Source of the DNA: CAZBRS01 sp964494475 | GTDB lineage: Bacteria; Myxococcota_A; UBA9042; CAZBRS01 | Direction: 5' to 3' | Assembly: GCA_964494475.1 (NCBI GenBank) | Contig: CAZBRS010000012.1 | Coordinates: 40,774 to 104,773, forward strand | DNA: 64,000 nt | Shown here: in pieces, positions 16,958-24,739 of the stretch | Numbering within the stretch: the stretch's first letter is position 1 | Layout of the letters: every line of letters starts with the position of its first letter | Made by a program: the position numbers and the translations under genes | Notes under the pieces: model-generated | Told to the model about the DNA's origin: nothing | Seen by the model: only the letters and a program-made list of their open reading frames with translations | Database searches by the model: none

Positions 16958-19455
16958 CGACGCTCACCCGTGTTCTTCTGACGGTCCTTCTGCTGGGGTT
17001 GCCCCTGTCGCTTCGCGCCCAGGCCGCCGCTGAGTGCGAGCGATGCCACGCCGATGCCACCCTGCAGACGGTCAAGTACGGGGCCGTTCACAGCCTGACG
17101 GTCACGTCGGCCGACCTCACGGGTACGCCCCACGAGGGCATGGAGTGCCTCGACTGCCACGTCGATCTGAAGGGCAAGACCTTCCCGCACGCCCAACGCC
17201 TGGTCCTGCCCGACTGCGGCACCTGCCACGACGACGTGCAGCAGCGCTTCGTCGAGGGCTTCTTCGGTCCGTTGCGGGCCAAGGGCTTCACGTCGATCCC
17301 CCACTGCGCCGATTGCCACGGCAAGCACAAGGTCAAGGCGCGGGGAAATCCGCGCCAGGCCTGCGGCCTCTGCCACCAGGACGTGATGCAGGACTTCGCC
17401 GGGTCGGCCCACTGGGACGAGGCCAGCGCCGACGACGCGGCCGTGACGTGCGTCTCGTGCCACGACCCGCACTACAAGATGGAGCGCTCCACGATGCCGT
17501 CGGCGGCCTGGCGCGTGCGCACCACCGAGAAGTGCCGCGCGTGCCACGCCGACAACGTGACCACCTACGACAGCAGCCGCCACTTCGAGCAGGTGAAGGC
17601 CGGCAACCCCAACGCCCCGGTCTGCTACGACTGCCACTCGAAGCACAAGATCCTCTCGCCCCGCGATCCGAAGAGCAAGGTCTCGGTGGCCCGGCTCGAC
17701 CAGCTGTGCATGCAATGCCACCAGGGCTACGACGCGTCCATCCACCGCCCGGCGATCAACGACGACCCGCGCCTCGAGACGTGCGTGGTCTGCCACACGG
17801 GCCACGACACGAGCCCCTCCACGTCCCCCGTCTTCAAGGAAGCGCTGGTCAACACGTGCCTGCGGTGCCACCGCGAGGGGTTGCCGACCGCCGAGGCGGA
17901 CGCCCACGGCGGCATCCACCGCAAGGAGCTCGAGAGCATCGAGGCCGGCCTGGGCGCGCACTGCGGCAAGTGCCACGAGTACCACTTCCGCGCGCCGGGG
18001 CGCCAGCACACGCGCAGCGTGCGCAACGCGTGCGGCGACTGCCACCCGCGCCAGCAGCTCGAGTACCGCAGGTCGGCGCACTTCGTCGCGCGCCAGAAGG
18101 GCCACCTCGAGGCCCCCGACTGCGTCACGTGCCACGAAGAGCGCCACGTCGAGAAGGCCGGGGCCCACTTCACCGGGCAGAACGTGGTCAAGCTCTGCGG
18201 CGGGTGCCACGGCGACACCGACCTCACCATGAAGTTCCAGCTGAATCCCGGCGTGGTGAAGGGCTACAACGCCTCGTACCACGGCCAGATGTACGCGCTC
18301 GGCTTCCAGGGCGAGAAGTTCGCGACCTGCGTCTCGTGCCACGACAACCACTCGATCCTGCCCTCCGACGACCCGGCGTCGACGGTCAGCCGCCAGCACA
18401 TCGTCGAGACCTGCGGGCAGTGCCACGACAACGTGAACGAGAACTTCGTCGGCTACCTCAGCCACTACTCGCCCATGGCCAAGGAGGGCAACGTCGTCCT
18501 CACGGTGCTCCACACCTTCATGGTGTGGCTGCTGGGCGTCACGCTCTTCGTGTTCGGCGGCCACACGCTGCTGTGGCTGATCCGGCTGCTCATCCAGCGC
18601 AAGCGCCTCGGGTCGCTGAAGAAGGTGTCGCCGTCCGGCAAGCCGAGCCGCGTGCTGCGCTTCCGAGCGCCCGAGCGCCTGCTGCACCTCGGCATGGTGC
18701 TCTCGTTCCTGACCCTGGCCATGACGGGCCTGCCCCTCAAGTACAGCCAGACCGAGCTGGCCACCTGGTTCGTGCAGTACGTGCTGGGCTTCGGCGCCGC
18801 GGCCCTGCTGCACCGCGTGGCGGCCTTCGTGCTCTTCAGCGTGTTCGCCCTGCACGTGGCGCGCCTGTTCTGGCGCGTGGTCGTCCGCAAGGAGAAGGGC
18901 GTGTTCGCGAGCTCCACGAGCCTCGTCCCCAACTGGCAGGACGCCCGCGACTTCGTCGAGCACATGAAGTACTTCCTCGGTCGCCGGCCCGACGCGCCGC
19001 CCTTCGGGCGCTGGACGTACTGGGAGAAGTTCGACTACTTCGCCGTGTTCTGGGGCGTGCTGGTCATCGGGGCCTCGGGCCTCACCCTCATGTTCCCCGA
19101 GTTCTTCACCCGCGTGCTGCCGGGCTGGCTGATCAACGCGGCGCACATCATCCACAGCGAAGAGGCCCTGCTGGCCACCGCCTTCATCTTCACGGTGCAC
19201 TTCTTCAACACGCACCTGCGCCCCGGCGTGTTCCCCATGGACGAGGTCATCTTCACGGGCCGCATGACCGAAGAGCACTTCGTGCACGAGAGGGCCCGCG
19301 AGCGCGCCGAGCTCTCCGACGCCGAGTGGCAGGCGGCGCAGGTCCCGCCCCTCGAGAAGAGCACGCGCCGGCTCTACTACGTGGCCGGGTTCTTCTTCCT
19401 GGGGGTCGGATCGCTGCTCCTGATCCTCATCCTGGTGGGCACGTTCGCGGGGTAG
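16954..19455 (+). CDS. 17-haem cytochrome c fused to cytochrome b membrane domain
   Basis: The 833-residue protein has a signal peptide (MTTLTRVLLTVLLLGLP), 17 CxxCH motifs over about residues 25-500, one transmembrane helix, then a cytochrome-b-type domain with several helices and His candidates (LLHLG, LLHRVAAF, LHVARL, HIIHSEEA, FTVHFFNTHLRPG). A last hydrophobic helix ends the chain. The c-plus-b layout resembles Geobacter CbcL-type quinol oxidoreductases of extracellular electron transfer, a family comparison only. It overlaps the 13-haem gene as ATGA and closes the operon. The cytochrome b part closely resembles that of the receiver fusion two genes upstream. Confidence 0.9.
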   Translation: MTTLTRVLLTVLLLGLPLSLRAQAAAECERCHADATLQTVKYGAVHSLTVTSADLTGTPHEGMECLDCHVDLKGKTFPHAQRLVLPDCGTCHDDVQQRFVEGFFGPLRAKGFTSIPHCADCHGKHKVKARGNPRQACGLCHQDVMQDFAGSAHWDEASADDAAVTCVSCHDPHYKMERSTMPSAAWRVRTTEKCRACHADNVTTYDSSRHFEQVKAGNPNAPVCYDCHSKHKILSPRDPKSKVSVARLDQLCMQCHQGYDASIHRPAINDDPRLETCVVCHTGHDTSPSTSPVFKEALVNTCLRCHREGLPTAEADAHGGIHRKELESIEAGLGAHCGKCHEYHFRAPGRQHTRSVRNACGDCHPRQQLEYRRSAHFVARQKGHLEAPDCVTCHEERHVEKAGAHFTGQNVVKLCGGCHGDTDLTMKFQLNPGVVKGYNASYHGQMYALGFQGEKFATCVSCHDNHSILPSDDPASTVSRQHIVETCGQCHDNVNENFVGYLSHYSPMAKEGNVVLTVLHTFMVWLLGVTLFVFGGHTLLWLIRLLIQRKRLGSLKKVSPSGKPSRVLRFRAPERLLHLGMVLSFLTLAMTGLPLKYSQTELATWFVQYVLGFGAAALLHRVAAFVLFSVFALHVARLFWRVVVRKEKGVFASSTSLVPNWQDARDFVEHMKYFLGRRPDAPPFGRWTYWEKFDYFAVFWGVLVIGASGLTLMFPEFFTRVLPGWLINAAHIIHSEEALLATAFIFTVHFFNTHLRPGVFPMDEVIFTGRMTEEHFVHERARERAELSDAEWQAAQVPPLEKSTRRLYYVAGFFFLGVGSLLLILILVGTFAG

Positions 19456-19468
19456 CCGGTTCCCGACA

Positions 19469-19503
19469 GGGGCTGATCGTCAATCGGATTGACAAATAGC
19501 CCC
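19469..19503 (+). repeat. Palindromic repeat copy 1 before a DUF4143 gene
   Basis: A 27-bp sequence (19469-19495) recurs at 21987-22013 in the same orientation. Its core GTCAATCGGATTGAC (19479-19493) is a perfect 7+1+7 inverted repeat. Here the flanks GGGGCT and AGCCCC extend it into a 35-bp imperfect dyad. The right arm contributes TTGACA (19489-19494), a consensus -35 for the DUF4143 gene starting at 19525, so it looks like an autoregulatory operator. No U-tract follows, so a terminator is less likely. Confidence 0.6.
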
Positions 19504-19524
19504 GACGGATACTAACCTCTTGAC

Positions 19525-20715
19525 ATGATTCCGAGAAACCTCGAGCCAAGGGTGCGCTCGGCGGCGACCCACTACCCCATCGTCACGATCACGGGGCCGC
19601 GTCAGTCGGGCAAGACCACGCTGTGTCGTGCCGTCTTTCCCGACAAGCCCTACGTCAGCCTCGAGGCGCGCGACACCCGCGAGTATGCGCTCCGCGACCC
19701 CCGCGGCTTTCTGCGGGCGCTGGCCGGAGGGGCCATCCTCGACGAGGTTCAGCGAACCCCGGACCTGTTGTCGTACCTGCAGGGCGAGGTCTACGACGAT
19801 CCGACGCCCGGCCGGTTCGTGCTGACCGGCTCGCAGCACTTCGGGCTGCTCCAGTCCATCTCGCAGTCGCTGGCGGGTCGCACGGCCGTCCTGAACCTCC
19901 TTCCGCTCTCGTGGGACGAGATCGGTCGCTTTCCGCGACCTCCTCGAGATCTCTTCGAGGTGCTGTGGAGCGGGGGCTACCCGGCCATCCACGACCGCGG
20001 CGTACCGGCCCAGGAGTGGCTTGCGGACTACGTGACCACGTATGTCGAGCGCGACGTCCGGGAGGTCCTGAACGTCGCCGACCTGGTCGATTTTCAGCGC
20101 TACCTGAAGCTCTGCGCCGGGCGAAGCTCGCAGCTCTTCAACGCCGCAGGCCTCGGCGCCGACGCCGGCCTCGCCGCCAACACCGCGCGGGCGTGGCTGT
20201 CGGTCCTCGAGACCGGCTTCATCGGCTACCGTTTGCCCCCCTACTTCACGAACGTGAGCCAGCGGCTGATCAAGGCGCCCAAGCTCCACCTGCTCGATTC
20301 GGGCCTGCTCTGCTACCTGCTGGGCATCCAGTCGCCCGACCAGCTGCGACTCCACCCCCTGCGCGGCGCCGTGTTCGAGAGCTGGGTCGGGGCCGAGCTG
20401 CGCAAGGTGGTCGCCGCTGCGCCCACGCGCCCGGCGCTCTGGTTCTACCGCGACCGTAAGGGCCTCGAGGCCGATGTCCTGCTCCAGTCCGGCCCGCACG
20501 TCCACGTCATCGAGACCAAGTCGGGCGAGACGGTCGCCTCCGACGCGTTCCCCACGCTCGAGAAGGTCCAGCACGAGCTTCAGCGCGATCCGACGATCCG
20601 CGAGACCTCGGCCGTGCTGGTCTACGGCGGCGATGACGACCAGGCGCGAACCGCGGCGCACGTGCTGTCGTGGAGGAGGGTGGCGGAGTGGTTCGGGGCG
20701 GTGGTGCAGGCGTAG
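19525..20715 (+). CDS. AAA ATPase with DUF4143 domain
   Basis: The 396-residue protein has Walker A GPRQSGKTT, Walker B ILDEVQ, the LTGSQHF sensor motif, and a C-terminal DUF4143 part with KLHLLDSGLLCYLLG and WFYRDRKGLEADVL...HVIETKSG. The last stretch resembles the D-ExK active-site pattern. Biological role unknown. The ATG at 19525 has no Shine-Dalgarno. A TTGACA -35 at 19489 with a weak TAACCT 18 bases later would start transcription almost at the ATG, possibly giving a leaderless mRNA. It is convergent with a second DUF4143 gene seven bases away. Confidence 0.88.
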   Translation: MIPRNLEPRVRSAATHYPIVTITGPRQSGKTTLCRAVFPDKPYVSLEARDTREYALRDPRGFLRALAGGAILDEVQRTPDLLSYLQGEVYDDPTPGRFVLTGSQHFGLLQSISQSLAGRTAVLNLLPLSWDEIGRFPRPPRDLFEVLWSGGYPAIHDRGVPAQEWLADYVTTYVERDVREVLNVADLVDFQRYLKLCAGRSSQLFNAAGLGADAGLAANTARAWLSVLETGFIGYRLPPYFTNVSQRLIKAPKLHLLDSGLLCYLLGIQSPDQLRLHPLRGAVFESWVGAELRKVVAAAPTRPALWFYRDRKGLEADVLLQSGPHVHVIETKSGETVASDAFPTLEKVQHELQRDPTIRETSAVLVYGGDDDQARTAAHVLSWRRVAEWFGAVVQA

Positions 20716-20722
20716 AGTGCTG

Positions 20723-21904
20723 TCAGCGTGCTTCGAGCCACGCCGTGGGTTCGGTCGCCAGGAAGTCGTCGAGCGGAATCCCTCCTGAGCCGACGATCAG
20801 CGCGCGTGCCCCGGGTGCGGCTTTGCGGAAGGAGGCGAGCCCCGTGACCGGTCGCGGCCGGCCGCTCTTCACCTCCAGCGCCACCGAGCGCTCTCCGCTC
20901 TGCACCACGTAGTCGACCTCGGCGTCGCCGTCGCGCCAGTACCGGACGTCGCAGGGCGAGCCCGCGAGCCCGTTCAGGAGGTGCGCGCCCACGGCGTTCT
21001 CGACCAGGCGCCCCCACCACGCGGGGTCGCGTCTCGCCTCGGCGAACGAGCGGGGTCCCAGCGCCGAGACCAGCGCGTTGTTCCAGACCACCAGCTTGGG
21101 GCTGCTGCTCCGCGCGCGTACGGGGCTCGGCGACCAGGTCTCGAGGCCCGACGCCAGGTAGGCGCCCCCCAGCAGCTTGAGGTAGTGCGCGAGCGTCGTG
21201 GTGTTGCCCGAGTCCTGCAGTTGGCCGAGCATCTTCGTGTAGGAGAGAAGTTGGGCCGGAGACCCCGCCGCCAGGGCGAACAGTTGCCGCAGAAGAGCCG
21301 GCTTCTGCACCGTCTGGAGGGCCAGCACGTCCCGCGCCACCACCGTCTCGACCAGGGCGTCGCGTATATACGCGCGCCACGTGGCTTCGTCGTCGCCGAA
21401 CGCGGCGGAGCGGGGGTAGCCCCCGAAGTAGATCCAGCGCTCCACGTCCCACCCGAAGGCCGCGTGGCACTCGGCGAACGACCAGTGCATGCACCGGTGC
21501 ACCAGGAACCGTCCGGCCAGGCTCTCGGTGAGGCCCAGCGTCAGCAGCAGCGCCGACGAGCCCAGGAGCAGCACGCGCACGTCGAGTCCCACGCGGCGAT
21601 CGGCGTCCCACTCGGCCTTCACTACCTCGCTCCACCGAGGCACCTTCTGCACCTCGTCGAGGACGAGCAGCGTGGGCGTCCGGCGCGCTTCGAGCCGCGC
21701 CAGCTCCCACTCGGAGCGGATCCACTCGGCCGACACCGGAAGGTACTCGTCGGCGGCGGCGTACCGGCTCGGTCCCGGCCACGCTCTCTGCACCGTCAGG
21801 GCCGCGGTGGTCTTGCCCGCCTGCCGGGGGCCGGTCACGACCTGGAGGAGGTCTGGGTGGCGCTCCAGCGCGGTAGAAATCGCTTTGACGACGGGACGAT
21901 CCAT
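20723..21904 (-). CDS. AAA ATPase with DUF4143 domain, second gene
   Basis: The 393-residue protein has Walker A GPRQAGKTT, Walker B LVLDEVQK, LLGSSAL, then a DUF4143 part with RYWRDGDAEVDYVVQ...SVALEVKSGR (D-ExK-like). It is clearly related to, but not a recent copy of, the neighbouring gene. Its start at 21904 lies 15 bases from a striking pair of tandem palindromes that overlap its own promoter, so it is probably autoregulated or controlled by a dimeric repressor. Function unknown. Confidence 0.88.
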   Translation of the reverse strand: MDRPVVKAISTALERHPDLLQVVTGPRQAGKTTAALTVQRAWPGPSRYAAADEYLPVSAEWIRSEWELARLEARRTPTLLVLDEVQKVPRWSEVVKAEWDADRRVGLDVRVLLLGSSALLLTLGLTESLAGRFLVHRCMHWSFAECHAAFGWDVERWIYFGGYPRSAAFGDDEATWRAYIRDALVETVVARDVLALQTVQKPALLRQLFALAAGSPAQLLSYTKMLGQLQDSGNTTTLAHYLKLLGGAYLASGLETWSPSPVRARSSSPKLVVWNNALVSALGPRSFAEARRDPAWWGRLVENAVGAHLLNGLAGSPCDVRYWRDGDAEVDYVVQSGERSVALEVKSGRPRPVTGLASFRKAAPGARALIVGSGGIPLDDFLATEPTAWLEAR

Positions 21905-21918
21905 GGGACGGCCCGGTT

Positions 21919-21965
21919 TTGCTCAGTCGTTGAGTAAATTTACTCAGTCGCTGAGTAAATGGCAA
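21919..21965 (-). promoter_or_regulatory. Promoter overlaid by tandem palindromic operators, 21-bp period
   Basis: Two dyads, 21919-21937 and 21940-21958 (the second TTACTCAGTCGCTGAGTAA), repeat with a 21-bp period. Their junction is itself a perfect 16-bp palindrome (21931-21946). On the minus strand TTGCCA (21965-21960) and TAAATT (21942-21937) are 17 bases apart, so the second dyad fills the spacer and the first covers the transcription start. This geometry suits cooperative binding of two dimers on one DNA face. Confidence 0.65.
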
Positions 21966-21986
21966 GCGCGGCCGCGGGGCTTGGCC

Positions 21987-22013
21987 GGGGCTGATCGTCA
22001 ATCGGATTGACAA
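21987..22013 (+). repeat. Palindromic repeat copy 2
   Basis: An exact second copy of the 27-bp element of 19469-19495, with the inverted core GTCAATCGGATTGAC at 21997-22011. The pair frames the two convergent DUF4143 genes as direct repeats 2.5 kb apart. It lies between a PIN toxin gene and the tandem palindromes. The flanks beyond the 27 bp are not shared. Confidence 0.6.
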
Positions 22014-22020
22014 TCCGAAA

Positions 22021-22482
22021 TCACGGGATCGGGATCTTGCCCCAGGCCTCGGCCACGCCCCACACCGTCACGGGCCCGATCTTCAGGCGGGCGTCCTCGC
22101 TGACGAACGCCGTGGCGCCGGTTACCTGGGCCGAGGCCAGGTGCAGGGCGTCGGGCGTGCGCAGCCCGTGCCGCGCGCGCAGGTGGGCCGCCGCGTCGGC
22201 GATCGCGGAGTCGATGGTCACGACCTCGAGGCGCGGGAAGTGCGCGAAGAGGTCGCGGTAGGCGGTGACGAGGTCGCCGCGGCCCGCGCGCAGCGGGACG
22301 ACCAGGACCTCGGTGAGCGTGAGGGCCGAGGTGAGCAGCCGGCAGCAGCCTTGCTCAGCGGCCTCGAACAGGCGCATCGCGGGCTCGCCGAACTGCGCGT
22401 GGCGCTCGAAGGCGTAGATGAACACGTTGGCGTCCAGGGCAAGCAATGGCCCGCGGATCGGAGCGGGGCGTCGTGCCGTCAT
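22021..22482 (-). CDS. PIN-domain toxin (VapC-like)
   Basis: The 153-residue protein has all the acidic residues expected of a PIN ribonuclease: Asp in LALDANVFIY, Glu in LTLTEVL, Asp in RTPDALHLASA, and Asp in FVSEDARL. It overlaps the AbrB-type antitoxin gene upstream as ATGA, the usual antitoxin-toxin order. It should cleave RNA when freed from its partner (family knowledge). Unlike the PIN protein at 3366, its active site looks intact. Confidence 0.88.
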   Translation of the reverse strand: MTARRPAPIRGPLLALDANVFIYAFERHAQFGEPAMRLFEAAEQGCCRLLTSALTLTEVLVVPLRAGRGDLVTAYRDLFAHFPRLEVVTIDSAIADAAAHLRARHGLRTPDALHLASAQVTGATAFVSEDARLKIGPVTVWGVAEAWGKIPIP

Positions 22483-22724
22483 GGTTTCTCCCACGCGTCG
22501 CGCTCGGCCTCGACCGCCGCCGACCCGCCCACCGCCGCCCACAGGTCGGCGCCCAGCCCCCATGCGCCCGCTGCCCGTCCGGCCCGCACCGGCCTCAGCA
22601 CGGCGTGATCGCCCTCGACGTCGAGCACGATGACTTCGCCCTGCTTCAATCCAAGGCGCTCGCGCACCCGCGCGGGGATGGTGATCTGGAACTTGGAGGT
22701 GAGGGTGGCGGTGGAGCCGGCCAT
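22479..22724 (-). CDS. AbrB/MazE-type antitoxin
   Basis: The 81-residue protein starts with a swapped-hairpin AbrB domain (KFQITIPARVRERLGLKQGEVIVLDVEGDHAVLRPV), followed by an Ala/Trp-rich tail that would bind the PIN toxin. The ATG at 22724 follows GAGG at six bases, and its stop overlaps the toxin ATG. It probably represses its own promoter. Confidence 0.85.
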   Translation of the reverse strand: MAGSTATLTSKFQITIPARVRERLGLKQGEVIVLDVEGDHAVLRPVRAGRAAGAWGLGADLWAAVGGSAAVEAERDAWEKP

Positions 22725-22750
22725 GGGGCACCTCGGGCTGGTTCGCTTAC

Positions 22751-22779
22751 ATTATGTGGAATGGGTAAGGGGAAGGCAA
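22751..22779 (-). promoter_or_regulatory. Promoter of the AbrB/PIN pair
   Basis: On the minus strand TTGCCT (22779-22774) and CATAAT (22756-22751) are separated by 17 bases, a good match. Transcription would start near 22744, about 20 bases before the antitoxin ATG. Confidence 0.55.
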
Positions 22780-22784
22780 GGGGG

Positions 22785-23024
22785 AGCGAACGCGAGTACG
22801 TCGAGCGCCATGTTCGGCACGTGCTGAACGTGGCCGACCTGGTCGACGTCCAGCGCCACCTGAGGCTCGCCGCAGGCCGAAGCGCGCAGCCTTTCAACGC
22901 TGCGGGCCTGGCGGCTGACACCGGCATCGCCGCCAACACGGCCTCGTCCTGGCTGTTGGTGCTCGCGACTAACTTCCTCGCGATCCGCCTCCCTCCGTTC
23001 TTCACCAACGTGAGCCAGCGCCGC
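22785..23024 (+). pseudogene. Remnant of a DUF4143 ATPase gene
   Basis: The plus-strand frame encodes YVERHVRHVLNVADLVDVQR, then a Leu-rich helix, FNAAGLAADTGIAANTA and IRLPPFFTNVSQR. This matches residues about 170-250 of the DUF4143 protein encoded at 19525-20715 (YVERDVREVLNVADLVDFQR, FNAAGLGADAGLAANTA, YRLPPYFTNVSQR). There is no Walker A part before it and no nuclease-like part after it, so it is a fragment. It shows that a DUF4143 gene of the same subfamily was lost here. Confidence 0.8.
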
Positions 23025-23060
23025 CGGGCCCTTGCTCCGCGCTTGACTTCGGCTTGTTGC

Positions 23061-23077
23061 GGTATACAAATTATACC
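23061..23077 (+). promoter_or_regulatory. Palindromic operator before brnT
   Basis: GGTATACAAATTATACC is a 6+5+6 inverted repeat ending nine bases before the likely brnT start. It contains TATACA and TATACC, each usable as a -10, and TTGACT at 23043-23048 is the nearest -35, though the spacing is not ideal. BrnT-BrnA complexes repress their own promoter, so this is the probable binding site. Confidence 0.5.
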
Positions 23078-23085
23078 GTGTTGAC

Positions 23086-23361
23086 GTGCCGCGGGTGGCC
23101 GTGGACTTCGAGTTCGACCCCAAGAAGAGCGAAGCCAATCGCGAGAAGCACGGCCTCGGCTTCGAAGAAGCGACGGCTCTCTGGGACGACGAGCGGCGCA
23201 TCGAGATCCCGGCGCGCACGGAAGATGAGCCGCGTTACCTGATCGTTGGCAAGATCGGCGATCGCCACTGGTCGGCCGTCGTCACCTATCGAGGCGATAA
23301 GACGCGGATCATCTCGGTGCGCCGCGCACGCGACGAGGAGGTGAGGTTCTATGAAGGCTAA
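23086..23361 (+). CDS. brnT: BrnT-family toxin
   Basis: The 91-residue protein fits BrnT (DUF497): FEFDPKKSEANREKHGLGFEEATALWDD at the start, RYLIVGKIGDRHWSAVVTYRGD in the middle, and the C-terminal IISVRRARDEEVRFYE. BrnT is a ribonuclease toxin with a RelE-like fold. Starts at GTG 23086, 23095 or 23101 are all possible and none has a clear ribosome binding site. Its 3' end overlaps brnA by 11 bases, giving the toxin-first order typical of this system. Confidence 0.9.
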   Translation: MPRVAVDFEFDPKKSEANREKHGLGFEEATALWDDERRIEIPARTEDEPRYLIVGKIGDRHWSAVVTYRGDKTRIISVRRARDEEVRFYEG

Positions 23362-23575
23362 GGACTTCGATCGCAAGTTCGATGACGGCGAGGACATTAC
23401 TGTCCATCTGGACCTCTCCAAGGCGCGCCGCGCCGGCGAGGAGCAGCGGCGCGTCAACGTGGACTTTCCCGTGTGGATGATCGACTCGCTCGACCGGGAG
23501 GCCAGGCGCCTGGGCGTCACGCGGCAGTCGATCATCAAGGTGTGGTTGGCCGAGCGGCTGCAGAAGGCGTCGTGA
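23351..23575 (+). CDS. brnA: BrnA-family antitoxin
   Basis: The 74-residue protein has a charged N-terminal toxin-binding part and a C-terminal ribbon-helix-helix domain (RRVNVDFPVWMIDSLDREARRLGVTRQSIIKVWLAERL), as in BrnA. It overlaps brnT and should both neutralise the toxin and repress the operon through the palindrome at 23061-23077. Confidence 0.88.
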   Translation: MKAKDFDRKFDDGEDITVHLDLSKARRAGEEQRRVNVDFPVWMIDSLDREARRLGVTRQSIIKVWLAERLQKAS

Positions 23576-23582
23576 GATCTAT

Positions 23583-23612
23583 CCTCTGGCCAGCCGACCT
23601 CTGGCCAGCCGA
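23583..23612. repeat. Perfect 15-bp tandem duplication
   Basis: CCTCTGGCCAGCCGA occurs twice head to tail immediately after brnA. It also holds the palindrome TGGCCA. It lies at the inner edge of the structured repeat copy at 23618-23810 and may mark a past insertion or slippage event. Confidence 0.6.
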
Positions 23613-23617
23613 TCGAT

Positions 23618-23810
23618 GTGCTTTCCGGCCAACGGCGCGGCCACAAGGACGCGGGCCCCGTCGCCGCAGGCCCTTTCGGCTTCGCAAGCTGCAGGCGAAA
23701 GGGCCATTACGGCGCCACCCGCGGGTCGGCTTCCGCCGACACCGTTGGCTACCGGCGCCAATCGCGCCCCGAGGAACGGGCCGCGATCGCGCGCCGGGGG
23801 CCGCGCGAAG
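23618..23810 (-). repeat. Structured GC-rich element, copy 1 (reverse orientation)
   Basis: The stretch after brnA (23576-23884) holds no credible gene. Its reverse complement aligns almost end to end with 25010-25201. Hairpins: H1 23761-23787 (11-bp arms, AGGAA loop), H2 23725-23740 (GTCGGC/GCCGAC with a four-base loop), H3 23669-23678 paired with 23696-23705 (10 bp, GGCCCTTTCG/CGAAAGGGCC). H2 and H3 are preserved in the other copy by different paired bases. It may be a non-coding RNA, a recombination site, or the end of a mobile element; the sequence alone does not decide. Confidence 0.7.
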
Positions 23811-23884
23811 ATGAGGGTGAATTCAATAGACCGAACGACTCAGTGTGTCAGGATGGAGCGAAGCTGGTCCGCTGCACATTACAC

Positions 23885-24739
23885 CTAGTATGGATGCGAT
23901 ATATCGCCATCTTTCCAAAGCCGCCGCCAATTTTTAATAAACGATAATGTATTTGTATATTTAACGTCGATATCTTTGACGCCCGTCAGCCGTGAAGAGA
24001 AAAAGTCATCTCGGATAGCCCCGCCTGCGTTCCACGCGCTCACCCAGTTGACCACCCACCCGAGCTTTGGCCCGGACTTGAAAGGAATGTCGCATCGAAC
24101 CAGGTCCCACCCGGGTCGTACGCCTCGAAATGGGTTCGTCGTATCGAAGCTCTCCACGGCGAGTCTCGCCAAGGCCTCCGCTGAAGGCGCGATCGCCACT
24201 CCAATCCAATCTTGAGATTCCGATACTTCGTAAGCTTCGATTAGGCCGCTTCCACAGTAGATTTGCGCCTTAAGATCGACGTGGAAGTCTCCAGCCGATA
24301 TCGCGCCTCCAACAGGTAATCCACTCTCGAAAAATCCCATAGCTACGACTCGAGCCAGCAATACGCTCTCGATAAACCTGTCGTAGCTAGAGCGCCCGCT
24401 AACCGCCGGCGAGTACAGCACCAAGCTATCTGATAGGAGTAAAACGCCCAAACCCGTAGCATTCTCAAATTCTTTGACTACGTCGGCTGGCGTAGACGTC
24501 GATCCGAACTTCGATGGTTTTGCAAGCAGTTCGAGGACTTCTGCTCGAGTAGGTGGCCACGCGAGCCTTTCTGCGTGCGCCAGAATGGACCCTTCGGACA
24601 GATTAGCGAACGTGTCTGCTAGGTCGTGACGGATGAGTACACGAGCTCCAGCGGAGAAGACCGACCGGAAAAACACCTCGAACGTCGCGACGAGATCGTT
24701 CAGCGACATTTCTTTTGCCAAGCTCCGAAAGCCTAACAC
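23885..24739 (-). CDS. Class III cyclase-fold protein with damaged start, low GC
   Basis: The 285-residue frame has the class III nucleotidyl-cyclase layout: metal Asp in FFDVLGF just before the GTG at 24739, second Asp in LLLSDSLVLYSP, then GLPVGGAISAGDF and GSGLIEAYEV. The natural start seems to be ATG 24787, with AAAGG six bases before it, but codon 5 is TAA (24775-24773); after it the same frame runs on as NTQKRSIVFFDVLGF. So the gene is either interrupted by a nonsense change, translated from a rare start, or frameshifted at a run of seven T. Base composition is much more AT-rich than all neighbours, suggesting transfer. Whether it makes a cyclic nucleotide, as in Pycsar-type defence, is unknown. 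Confidence 0.6.
   Translation of the reverse strand: MLGFRSLAKEMSLNDLVATFEVFFRSVFSAGARVLIRHDLADTFANLSEGSILAHAERLAWPPTRAEVLELLAKPSKFGSTSTPADVVKEFENATGLGVLLLSDSLVLYSPAVSGRSSYDRFIESVLLARVVAMGFFESGLPVGGAISAGDFHVDLKAQIYCGSGLIEAYEVSESQDWIGVAIAPSAEALARLAVESFDTTNPFRGVRPGWDLVRCDIPFKSGPKLGWVVNWVSAWNAGGAIRDDFFSSRLTGVKDIDVKYTNTLSFIKNWRRLWKDGDISHPY

Noticed and set aside
19469..19503. Rho-independent terminator of the cytochrome operon
   Set aside because: The dyad is strong but no T-run follows, and the same sequence recurs at 21987 away from any operon end.
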